64,000 nucleotides of DNA from positions 1,784,001 through 1,848,000 of the forward strand of contig LSRY02000014.1 in NCBI GenBank assembly GCA_001643675.2, read 5' to 3'. The DNA comes from Monocercomonoides exilis. Its lineage: Eukaryota; Preaxostyla; Oxymonadida; Polymastigidae. Below the pieces are notes generated by a model. The model was not told the DNA's origin. It did no database searches and saw nothing but the letters and a program-made list of their open reading frames with translations. Below are positions 33,269-42,352 of this stretch, in pieces. Each line of letters starts with the position of its first letter. The first letter of the stretch is position 1. The translations under genes and the position numbers were made by a program.

Positions 33269-36200
33269 TCACCGCTCTTTCATCTCCTGCTTTTCTGTCT
33301 TCTTTGTTGTCTCTGATGTGTTCTCAAAAACTGTCGAATAGCCTTCTTCCCCACTCGCAAAACTGCCTTCCCCCTCTCTCGTGCTCTCCCCACCCCTTTC
33401 ACAGATCGCATCCGACATCGTCACAATCACAGCCCCTGCCGGGAAATGCCCATAAAACTCCCGCTTCATCTCGCTCAGTGTCGGACGATCGTTCCAGTCC
33501 TTTCCCATCGATGACCAAACAACCTCATACAGTTCACTCCCTCGGATCTTCTCAACATTCGGCCTCTCTCCTTTCGATATCTTGTCTCCTGCCACCTCTG
33601 CCTCATACTCCCCAAACGGGATATCCAGTGTCAGACACTCCCACACCATCATCCCAATCGAGAATGCCACTGACTCCTTTGTCGCTCCCATCTTCTTGTT
33701 CATCTGCAGCTCCGGTGCCTTCCACCTCAGACACTCCTTCCTGTTGTCTTCACAATCCTCAAACGCTGACGAAGGTGGTGGTGAGTCGGTGAATCTCTCG
33801 CTCATCACTGAAACATTCGATGAGGATGAAGAAACAATGGACATCGAACAGATGGATGATGAATCGGAATCATCTGAAGATGAGCAGTCTGAGTGGAGGG
33901 CAATGCAGATCACCATGTGCTCTGAGAACAGCACAATGTGAGGACTGAGGTTGGCCAGCGAAGGCAATTCTTTTTCTTCATCAAATGAATGAAGTGCTCC
34001 ATTCGCCACCCAGAACAGAATCTGTGCAGCTGTCATCTCCCTCTCCTTCAAACTCCCAATCGCCATCTCCTTCTTCTCATTCCTCCCATGAAGCAGCATG
34101 AACAACGAATCCCTCAGATCCACAATCAGCTTCTCATGAGGCGATGAGCAGGCCATTGCATCCACGAGATTCGACATCGATGAGGTGGTGGGGCACAAAT
34201 CCTCCCCGCGAACAAAAGTGGAATCTGAATCAGTTGTTGAAGTAGATGAAGTGGATGAGATGGAGGGTGATGGAGTTCTCTTCCTTGTTTCCTCTTCTTT
34301 TTCATCAACTTTCTCCAATGCCCATTCTGGGATCTTATCTGAGTCTCTCCCCAGAATGTATTCAGTTGATCCACTCTCAGATAGAAGATGTTCTGATGAC
34401 TCCGAATGTTCCATATTCCTCTCATACACCCTCTTCTTCATCCTCTCATCGTTCTTCTTCTCTGTCTCTCTCTCTGCTCTCCTCCACTGCTCCTCAGGCG
34501 ACATCTCCATCGTCACCATCTCAAATGCCTTCGGATCCTTTCTGATGTTGTCATTCACAATCTCTCTCAGATCTTCTGCTTCATTCTTCACCTTCTTCCA
34601 CCGAATGGCCAGAATGATGGAAACAACAAGAACGATTATCAATATGATTCCCATGATTATCACGATCAACAACCAATAAGATTTTCCTTCTTTTCCTCCT
34701 TCAACAATTCTATCATCCCCCTTTCCTTGAGTTTCACTTCTGTTCTTCAGAACAAATGAATCAGTCGATGAAGGAGATTCTTTCTTTCCAAACAGAACAC
34801 TCACACTCACTTCTGTCTCTTCTCCTGCATTGTTTATTGTTTCAATGGGGACTTTTCCATCCACTTCATTTTCTGATACACATCCTTCTTCATTGAATTC
34901 ATATCTTTCCACAACATCTTCATCAACAACTTGTTTCACAATCTTGAACGATATGTTGCATGGAAGCAACAGCTTTCCTTTGAATTTCAGAAGAAGTTCT
35001 GCTCCCATCTCTTCCATTTCGACTATTTCCAACTCTGGAATGAAGAAGGATGACAATCTCTCAGAAACAATCCCGCTTATCTCACATCCTTCATTCAGCA
35101 TCCACAGAGATGTGTTATCCTTCAATCCATCTCCTCCTTTCAGACTCATCACACTCAATGTTCCAGAATCTGAACAGAGAATGTTCCTCCTGGCTGATGG
35201 ATATTTTTCAATAGATGGATTATTGTTCTCAAATAATCCCATCTCAATCTCCACACTTCCTCCCCAAATAGAAAGACCTCCATCAGAGCAGTTCACAAAA
35301 CTCGTATCCTTTATCTCCCCTGAGCTCTCCTTCACCTCAACAACTGATCCATTCCATTTGCACACATCCACTTCCTCATTCAAATCCTTTTTTCTTTCTT
35401 CCTTTCCATCAAGCAAGCACAGCCTCATCTGAATATTCTTGCACATCAAAAGAGATATCATTTTCCCTTTCTTTCTTCTCGATGAACACCCACCAAACGA
35501 ACAGTTCGAAAACACCACATTTCCTTCCATCTCCTCAACATCAATTACACCTGCACTCTCATCCACACAAGTGATGTTCTCAAATGAAGACGATAAAATG
35601 GAAAATGAAAATTCACTATTCTCTCTGTTCTTCATTTCTGCTTCATCGCCATTCGCCCTTCCCATCCATCCTTTTTCCATTCTCGAATTCCCAGCTTCAC
35701 TGATCTTTAAACAGTCTTTGCTTCCCTCAATATTTCTGAGTGTCAATCCATTCACTTCAGTAACTTCTTCCATAATCATGGCTGCTTCTCTCAAAAATGA
35801 AAGCCACGAAACACTCACATTCCCCATTGAGCATTTCCCTCTTTCCACAAATATCAGACAAAATGGCACTTCCACCATTTCCCTCTCAGCCGAGCTCACT
35901 CCTTCAAATGAACACATGCTGATCGATGTCTTTCCCGAACTTATCTTCATGAACAATGAATGTGTTGTTGGAAGTGGAGTTGGCTTTGATTCCACTTCTT
36001 CAAAGGCAAATTGTATCCATCGCACATACACCTGCCCATTTGTCTCCACAATCATTTCTTTGCTGCAATTCATCCTCCCTTTCACAACCACTCGACTCTG
36101 CACTTCATGCATCCCGCTCAGCGTGAGTGTGTCCAGTCCAATTTCCTCATCAATCACTGACTCTTCATCAACAACCATTTGACTCAGAAAATCGTGTGTC

Positions 36201-39200
36201 AGATGCCTCAGCCCAAACCCAATCGTTGCGCAAGGAAGTGAAGGCTTCCCACACTGCTGCTCATTGCTTCCCCCTTTCCCTTCTTTGCTCGACACCACAA
36301 TCGTGTCTGACTGGTATTTCACAATCAGACTCATCAAGTCCATCGCCTCCTCCTTGTGCTCTCCCGCATCCATCCCATAGATCGCATTCTGCCTGATGAA
36401 CTCCACATCACGGAAGTCGAGGTTGAACTGTGTTTCGTTGATCTGCCTCTCGATGCAGTCGCACACAATGAACACATCATTCCCAATCCTTGCTGTGTTC
36501 CTTCGGAATATCACCCCATCAAACACATAATCCAACTCTCCCCTCAATTCAGTCTTCAGATACACCCCGCCTCCTTTCCCTTCGCTCACAGAGCATCCAC
36601 ACTGCTTCACACTCGTGTTCACAACATCGAACCATCCTCCTTCATTCAACTCAAACAGCATCGCCCCTCCCTTTGTGCCTCTCCCACAACTGCACCCTTC
36701 AATCAGCGAATCTTCCACCACAAGCTTCACTCCATTCCCACTCCTGATCGAAACAACACAAGGATCAGCTCCTTCCCCTTCAACTGATCCAATGCTGCAA
36801 TTCTTCATCCTCATCTCACCTCCTCCATTTGCTCCCTCTCCTTCAATTTCAAACAAACTCCCCTTCTCCAATGTGGCTTCAATCACTGTGAATTCATCAA
36901 TCACACTCGCCACTTCTCCGCCCACCACAAATGCACTTCTCTTCCCAAAATATGAAAGCACTTTGAACCTCTTCATCTCCAGCTCCCCTTTCTTCACTAT
37001 GCAAAATGCAACATTCCCCATCCCTTCTCTCTTTCCCTTCCATGTGACTGAACAGTCTTCCCATTCAATTTTCCCTCCCTCACTCACAATCATCCCTGCT
37101 TCCACACTTCCTAAAACATTCATCACACACATCTCCAGTGTTCTCAGAATGAATGCTCCACTGTTGCGAAGACACACTTTTGCTCCACTTTCTCCTTCAC
37201 TCCCCATCACAACTGTTCCATATTCCTTCTCATCATATCCTGCTCCCACTGATTCCACATCAATCCCACTCAAATCATGTTCCCCTTCCACTCTTATCTT
37301 TGCCTTCACTCCCACCACTTTTCTCTCTCCTCCTCTCTCAATGTGCTTCAATCCCATCTCCAATGTCTCACACGGATCCTCTTCACTCCCACATCGAACA
37401 ACATCATCGCCCTTTTCCCACACCACAATCCTCTCACTTTTGTATTCAATCACAAATCGCAACAGATCTGTGTTTATCCGCTTCTCATCACTTCCAACAA
37501 ATACATTTGGATCGTCTTCCATCCCTTCAAAAGCAATCCCAAATGTCTCACTCCTCACTGTCACATTCAGATCTGAATCCAAAATGAACATGTTCTTCCC
37601 CACAAATGCCTCATTCTCAGCAAACTTCACACCCTCAAACTTGAATGGTATTCCTCCCCTCCTTTCACTGCAATTCACATACAGCCATCCTCCTTTCCCA
37701 TCACTCACCTTCTCTGCCAAACATCTCTCCATCATCCCTTCTTTCACACAAATCATCCCTGAATCAAGGATATTCACCCTCACTGCCCCACCATTCATGC
37801 TCTCTCCTCCTCTGATGCCACTCATGTTGCTCTGTTCTATCTTCATCACCCTCTTCACCTCTCCACATATCACAGCTGATTCATCTCCACCAACAACTGA
37901 CAGGCTCCCAAATGAGCAGTTGCTGATGCTCACAACTTCACCCTCTGCTCCATTCTGTTCCATCCGAAGAAGAGCAAGATCCGTCAGGCACTTTCTTGTC
38001 CTGATGTTATTTATTGATATCCACTTCATCCTCACAGCTTGTCCACTGCTTCTGATGATTCGATATTCTATCGCCCCTTCTTCCCCTTCCTGCATCGCAA
38101 ACGAACACAATTCCATCTCCAAAACACCTCTTACTGTTGATGAGCTTATCACTACATCCTTCCTCTGTTCAAAGGTTCCAGGCAATTCAAATTCCACATT
38201 CACAAACACACTCACTCCTTTCGAATCAAGAACACTTTCCCCTTCTCCTTCAATTCCTTTCTCCACAACCACCTTCATTCTCTTGTTGTCTTTCCCTTCA
38301 ATCCGAACTCCACTCACATCTCCCACCTTCTCAACACTCGTGCTCCCACTTATCACTATTTTCTTTTCTCCCTCTCCACCAAGCCTCCCAATTCCATAAT
38401 CCACACTCCTGCACGGGCATTTCTCCATCCCACACCACATTCCATTGTCTCCATTCTCACTCTCCACCTCAATCACAGATGAGCTGAATCCATCAATGAA
38501 TATGAACAGATCAACCTCACTCACAAACTTCTGTCTATCTATCCCACTCAGCGAATTCTCTCTCTCAATTATCTCTCCACTGAACGAGAAACTGCTTCCA
38601 TTCACAACCCTCCTCAAATCATCACACACAACAAACACATCCATCCCACTCCTTGCTCTGTTCTCTTCAAACCTCATTCCACTGAGATCAAACTCATATC
38701 TCTCTCCTTCAATCCCCACCCACAACCCTCCTCCACACCCTCCTCCATTCGTTGTCCCTTCCAGTCCAGCCGAACATTTTTTCATCAGTGTCACTTCTGT
38801 TTCGCTCCTGATCTTCAGTTGTGCATCCCCTTTCAATTCCACTCTCATCCCTCCTCCATTCCCTTTCTCTGCGACATAACCATCGATACTCGTGTTCCAC
38901 ACATCCACGAAGCCTCCTTCTGCAGCCACTCCGTTCACCATCCCTCCATCTCCCTCCTTCACTCTGATATTGCTCCCATTGCATCCCCAAATGGATATCT
39001 CCTTTGCCTCAACTCCTTTTATTATCCCTGAATCAACAAAATTACATGAATTCCACGAACACTCCCTCATCCTCGCAATACAATTGCTCCCTGCCCAAAT
39101 CAAGCTGCTTCCTCCCATTTCACAATCACTGGCAATCACACTTTCTGCTGTGAGTGTGCTTCCTCCCTCACAAACAGCAAATCCCTTTTCTCCTTCAAAG

Positions 39201-42200
39201 TTCATATCATTCAGCTCCACATTCTTCAACGAGACAGATGACAATCCCCCATTCGCTTTTATCGCAGGCTTTCCAAACCTCATTGAATCCAATCTCAGTG
39301 AAGTCACATTCACCTCTCCCTTTTCCACAACAATCAAATTGTATTCCACAAAATTCACTCCAACTCCAAATCCAAATCCAACAACACATTCACTCAAGTT
39401 CAGTGTTTCGCCTTTCAACTGGAATATCGCTTCATGACGTTCAAGAACAGATGGAATCACCAGCCCAATCTTCCTCATCCTTGTCTCCTTCAGCACCACA
39501 AACACTCCAATGCATCCTTCCTCTTCACCTTTGCAACTTGCCTCGCCTTCAACAACAAGCGATCCATCATCCCCTGTTCCTTCAATCACTCTTGTCAATT
39601 TCGAAAAGATCACTGTCGAGCCAACCTCAACTCCATTTCCAACTTTGACTGTCGCTGTTGTTGTTCCATCTCCTGGTGTGTTCTCTTCCCTCTCAATCGG
39701 ACAGCTCAGTGTACGGCACTCAAAAAATGTGTGTCCGCACCGAGGATGATCAGCTCCCGAAGCTGAAACATAGATCTCACTCCTCGGAACATCCAGGAGA
39801 TAGCACACAATCGGAATCACCAGTGTTGCATTGTTTGTGTCTCCCATTCCCTCCACCTCATGCACATCCTCGCTCAAAAGCGAAACAAATCCATATCTCA
39901 CTTTCGGAACCAATTCCAGCTGATTCGAAGCAATAAACACATTCACACCATGTTCTGCATAATTATTTTCAAATCCCACATTCACAATCTCAAACACAAC
40001 TGAAGGAGAAGTCAACTCCAAATACACCCCTCCTCCTCTTCCTTTCTCCTCCCCACTTCCCTTCTCTGCCCCACATTCTCCAATCTCTGTTTCAACATTG
40101 ACTCTGCCAATCTTGAATATCCCGCTTTCATCGACTCTCCAAGCAATGCTTCCTCCATTCCCTTCCTTGCACACACAGTTTCTGAATGTGATGTTCTCCA
40201 GCTCCCACGAATCACTCCTTTCGCTTCGAGCGCTGAATATCACCCCATCTCCTCTCATTCGGCTGATCCTTTGGATCGTCACATTACCCAGCATCCCTCT
40301 CCCAACTCCACTTTCCTCCTCTTCCTCAAACAATGAGCAATCTCCCAGACCAATATCCTCAATCAAACAGTTTTCCATCTTCACTTTCTCAAATATCACT
40401 TTGAATGGTGAAACGTCAAATGAATGTGTCTGCCCATCTTCTGCCCCTGATATGATCACATTCTTCAGTGCCAGCATCTGTGCTCCTGTTCTCATCTCAA
40501 ACAATGAAGATGATGATTCTGCGCTGTTGTGACGAATTGTCACCAAAGTCAATCCCATCGATCCCGAATCCAATGTGAACAAACACTCATGTGAATTCAG
40601 CAATTTTGTGGAAATGATACACTCGCTCTCGCTTTCGCCTTTGAATGAAATATCTCCCCCTCCAATGAACAGGGCCGTTGAAGAATAGGTCGATCGAAGA
40701 ATATTCACTGTTCCCTCTGCTCCTTTCTCAATCATGTTGAATGCCTGCTCAATCGTGTTACATGGGCTGGTCTGTGTTGTCCCACAGACTGGCCCTGTAA
40801 TCCCATCTGCCCTGGCAAATGTTGTTTTGATTGTAAAAAGCCAAGCATCGTAATCTGTTTGGCTGTCGTTGTAAAACACTCTTTTTGCTGATGTTGTTGA
40901 GAACGATGATTCAAATGGTGAACCTTTGAAAAACTCATTATAAACTTTAACGTCATGACCTTCTTCATTTATTGCTTTGTTTCCACTGAATAAGCAAAAT
41001 GATATCAATTTTGGAGGTGGTTCAGTTTCCATCCAACTTATTGAACACATAAATATTCCCCCACCTCCACTTTCAAATGAATCTGTTCCTGTTCCATTTG
41101 CCATATTTCCTTCAAATTCACATTCTGAAATAATATATGGACTCTGTCGACCCTCCATGAATAATCCTCCACCATACGATCCGGCTTCATTGCGAATAAA
41201 TTTGCATTTCTCAATTGTCTCGTTTCCATTTCCAGAATTTTGTTGAATGCGTAATCCTCCTGTGTATCTCATTTTTGCTTTGCAATCGCTAAAGATACAT
41301 TCAGAAAAAAAATAGTCTCCGTTAAGCATATAAATTATCATTCCACCTGTATTTGTTTCTGCCAAGCAATTTGTGAAATTACAGCCTAACATTTTCACAC
41401 CTGCTGCTGATTGAACATCAACGGCTCCATTGCCAACTTGACTCATATTCTTGAAAGAACATCTGACACATTCAAGAGTCGAATTTCCTCTCAAATAAAT
41501 AGCGCTTCCACGATCAGCATTTTCCGTATTGCACCATTCGCAATCAGTGAAAATGTGTGTTTCATTTGCTCCCAGTTCACATCTTGTCATGTTGCGTCCT
41601 CCTGATTCATCAACATTCATCGTTCGAAAGCAACACTCAAATGAGGTGTTTGTTGCTCTCAGCGAGGCACATGGGCTGTTCACTGACATCAAAATACCCC
41701 CATCAACAGCATCCCAAACTCTGAAAAACGAGCAGCCTTCAATCGTTGTTTCTGTTCTCGCTCTCGAATCCATTTCCCTTTGCGCTCCTGATGCAATAGA
41801 AATATTTGCCATCTTCAAACCAGAGGCTTTCACAAAGCAGCTCGCATCCGGTGCAAGAAATGGAGCAGATGCCAATTCAAATGATGAAAACGACGAGTCT
41901 CGAAAAGTTATCGAATTTGCTCCATCTCTCTCAGAATTTTTGAAAGACGAGCAAAAAAGTCGCGGAATTGGTGCAAATGGCTTCAAAGTTCCAATCGTCA
42001 GATTCACTGAATGCATGCTTCCTCCATCCACCACAAATGGGCTCATTTGTGATGAAACAAAAATCATGCATCCTTTGATATCCAGCCTTGACCCTTCACA
42101 AACCAAAAACCAAGCTTTTCCTTCCTGCTGAATCTGCAGCACACTCGCTGCGCTCACTGAGCTGTTCACAGCAACAAATGTCGATAATATCTTGCTATTC

Positions 42201-42352
42201 TGATTATTTTCTGGTTCATAATTATCATTCCAGCCCCCTGACAGTCGAAACATAAAATTTGCATCCAATTCGCACATCTCCTTTGCTGATGCTTCTTTTG
42301 CCTCATCAATAGCAAAGACGCATGCAATGATAAAAAACACAAAGTTCATCAT
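33269..42352 (-). CDS. Giant beta-helix surface protein with C-terminal pseudokinase domain, complete right copy
   Basis: Single exon, TGA stop. I place the start at the ATG at 42352-42350 because the next residues (MMNFVFFIIACVFAIDEA) form a signal peptide; the frame stays open to 42472. That gives 3,027 residues. Five beta-helix modules of about 350-440 residues each end in F..N.A..G.(D/N)(V/M)F. They are separated by CG....PC-type motifs near 40,780, 39,730, 38,420, 37,380 and 36,240. Many N-glycosylation-type NxS/T sites fit an extracellular location. The single membrane span lies at about 34,605-34,680, then a basic stop-transfer, a Ser/acidic linker with an SSPSSS-like run, and a kinase-like C-lobe with WKAPEL and DRPTLSEM. 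HRD reads LAN and DFG reads LHS. Inference: a surface receptor or adhesin with an inactive kinase fold. The outer third has no counterpart inside the window's left copy because that gene runs off the edge. Confidence 0.85.
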   Translation of the reverse strand: MMNFVFFIIACVFAIDEAKEASAKEMCELDANFMFRLSGGWNDNYEPENNQNSKILSTFVAVNSSVSAASVLQIQQEGKAWFLVCEGSRLDIKGCMIFVSSQMSPFVVDGGSMHSVNLTIGTLKPFAPIPRLFCSSFKNSERDGANSITFRDSSFSSFELASAPFLAPDASCFVKASGLKMANISIASGAQREMDSRARTETTIEGCSFFRVWDAVDGGILMSVNSPCASLRATNTSFECCFRTMNVDESGGRNMTRCELGANETHIFTDCEWCNTENADRGSAIYLRGNSTLECVRCSFKNMSQVGNGAVDVQSAAGVKMLGCNFTNCLAETNTGGMIIYMLNGDYFFSECIFSDCKAKMRYTGGLRIQQNSGNGNETIEKCKFIRNEAGSYGGGLFMEGRQSPYIISECEFEGNMANGTGTDSFESGGGGIFMCSISWMETEPPPKLISFCLFSGNKAINEEGHDVKVYNEFFKGSPFESSFSTTSAKRVFYNDSQTDYDAWLFTIKTTFARADGITGPVCGTTQTSPCNTIEQAFNMIEKGAEGTVNILRSTYSSTALFIGGGDISFKGESESECIISTKLLNSHECLFTLDSGSMGLTLVTIRHNSAESSSSLFEMRTGAQMLALKNVIISGAEDGQTHSFDVSPFKVIFEKVKMENCLIEDIGLGDCSLFEEEEESGVGRGMLGNVTIQRISRMRGDGVIFSARSERSDSWELENITFRNCVCKEGNGGSIAWRVDESGIFKIGRVNVETEIGECGAEKGSGEEKGRGGGVYLELTSPSVVFEIVNVGFENNYAEHGVNVFIASNQLELVPKVRYGFVSLLSEDVHEVEGMGDTNNATLVIPIVCYLLDVPRSEIYVSASGADHPRCGHTFFECRTLSCPIEREENTPGDGTTTATVKVGNGVEVGSTVIFSKLTRVIEGTGDDGSLVVEGEASCKGEEEGCIGVFVVLKETRMRKIGLVIPSVLERHEAIFQLKGETLNLSECVVGFGFGVGVNFVEYNLIVVEKGEVNVTSLRLDSMRFGKPAIKANGGLSSVSLKNVELNDMNFEGEKGFAVCEGGSTLTAESVIASDCEMGGSSLIWAGSNCIARMRECSWNSCNFVDSGIIKGVEAKEISIWGCNGSNIRVKEGDGGMVNGVAAEGGFVDVWNTSIDGYVAEKGNGGGMRVELKGDAQLKIRSETEVTLMKKCSAGLEGTTNGGGCGGGLWVGIEGERYEFDLSGMRFEENRARSGMDVFVVCDDLRRVVNGSSFSFSGEIIERENSLSGIDRQKFVSEVDLFIFIDGFSSSVIEVESENGDNGMWCGMEKCPCRSVDYGIGRLGGEGEKKIVISGSTSVEKVGDVSGVRIEGKDNKRMKVVVEKGIEGEGESVLDSKGVSVFVNVEFELPGTFEQRKDVVISSSTVRGVLEMELCSFAMQEGEEGAIEYRIIRSSGQAVRMKWISINNIRTRKCLTDLALLRMEQNGAEGEVVSISNCSFGSLSVVGGDESAVICGEVKRVMKIEQSNMSGIRGGESMNGGAVRVNILDSGMICVKEGMMERCLAEKVSDGKGGWLYVNCSERRGGIPFKFEGVKFAENEAFVGKNMFILDSDLNVTVRSETFGIAFEGMEDDPNVFVGSDEKRINTDLLRFVIEYKSERIVVWEKGDDVVRCGSEEDPCETLEMGLKHIERGGERKVVGVKAKIRVEGEHDLSGIDVESVGAGYDEKEYGTVVMGSEGESGAKVCLRNSGAFILRTLEMCVMNVLGSVEAGMIVSEGGKIEWEDCSVTWKGKREGMGNVAFCIVKKGELEMKRFKVLSYFGKRSAFVVGGEVASVIDEFTVIEATLEKGSLFEIEGEGANGGGEMRMKNCSIGSVEGEGADPCVVSIRSGNGVKLVVEDSLIEGCSCGRGTKGGAMLFELNEGGWFDVVNTSVKQCGCSVSEGKGGGVYLKTELRGELDYVFDGVIFRRNTARIGNDVFIVCDCIERQINETQFNLDFRDVEFIRQNAIYGMDAGEHKEEAMDLMSLIVKYQSDTIVVSSKEGKGGSNEQQCGKPSLPCATIGFGLRHLTHDFLSQMVVDEESVIDEEIGLDTLTLSGMHEVQSRVVVKGRMNCSKEMIVETNGQVYVRWIQFAFEEVESKPTPLPTTHSLFMKISSGKTSISMCSFEGVSSAEREMVEVPFCLIFVERGKCSMGNVSVSWLSFLREAAMIMEEVTEVNGLTLRNIEGSKDCLKISEAGNSRMEKGWMGRANGDEAEMKNRENSEFSFSILSSSFENITCVDESAGVIDVEEMEGNVVFSNCSFGGCSSRRKKGKMISLLMCKNIQMRLCLLDGKEERKKDLNEEVDVCKWNGSVVEVKESSGEIKDTSFVNCSDGGLSIWGGSVEIEMGLFENNNPSIEKYPSARRNILCSDSGTLSVMSLKGGDGLKDNTSLWMLNEGCEISGIVSERLSSFFIPELEIVEMEEMGAELLLKFKGKLLLPCNISFKIVKQVVDEDVVERYEFNEEGCVSENEVDGKVPIETINNAGEETEVSVSVLFGKKESPSSTDSFVLKNRSETQGKGDDRIVEGGKEGKSYWLLIVIIMGIILIIVLVVSIILAIRWKKVKNEAEDLREIVNDNIRKDPKAFEMVTMEMSPEEQWRRAERETEKKNDERMKKRVYERNMEHSESSEHLLSESGSTEYILGRDSDKIPEWALEKVDEKEEETRKRTPSPSISSTSSTSTTDSDSTFVRGEDLCPTTSSMSNLVDAMACSSPHEKLIVDLRDSLFMLLHGRNEKKEMAIGSLKEREMTAAQILFWVANGALHSFDEEKELPSLANLSPHIVLFSEHMVICIALHSDCSSSDDSDSSSICSMSIVSSSSSNVSVMSERFTDSPPPSSAFEDCEDNRKECLRWKAPELQMNKKMGATKESVAFSIGMMVWECLTLDIPFGEYEAEVAGDKISKGERPNVEKIRGSELYEVVWSSMGKDWNDRPTLSEMKREFYGHFPAGAVIVTMSDAICERGGESTREGEGSFASGEEGYSTVFENTSETTKKTEKQEMKER

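Larger units (their letters stand above)
29880..39533 (-). repeat. Right arm of the inverted segmental duplication (visible part)
   Basis: This is the inverted partner of 1-9,640, and base 39,533 pairs with base 1 of the window. Coding parts differ only by scattered substitutions and in-frame repeat-length changes. The spacer between the arms is about 20.2 kb and holds the Moco-sulfurase, ATG5 and two family genes. Confidence 0.9.

Noticed and set aside
36615-38399. 594-codon open frame antisense to the right surface-protein gene
   Set aside because: It is the mirror of a strongly biased coding frame: a Ser/Pro/Thr-rich shadow with no domain. The same shadow appears antisense to the left copy in shorter pieces.
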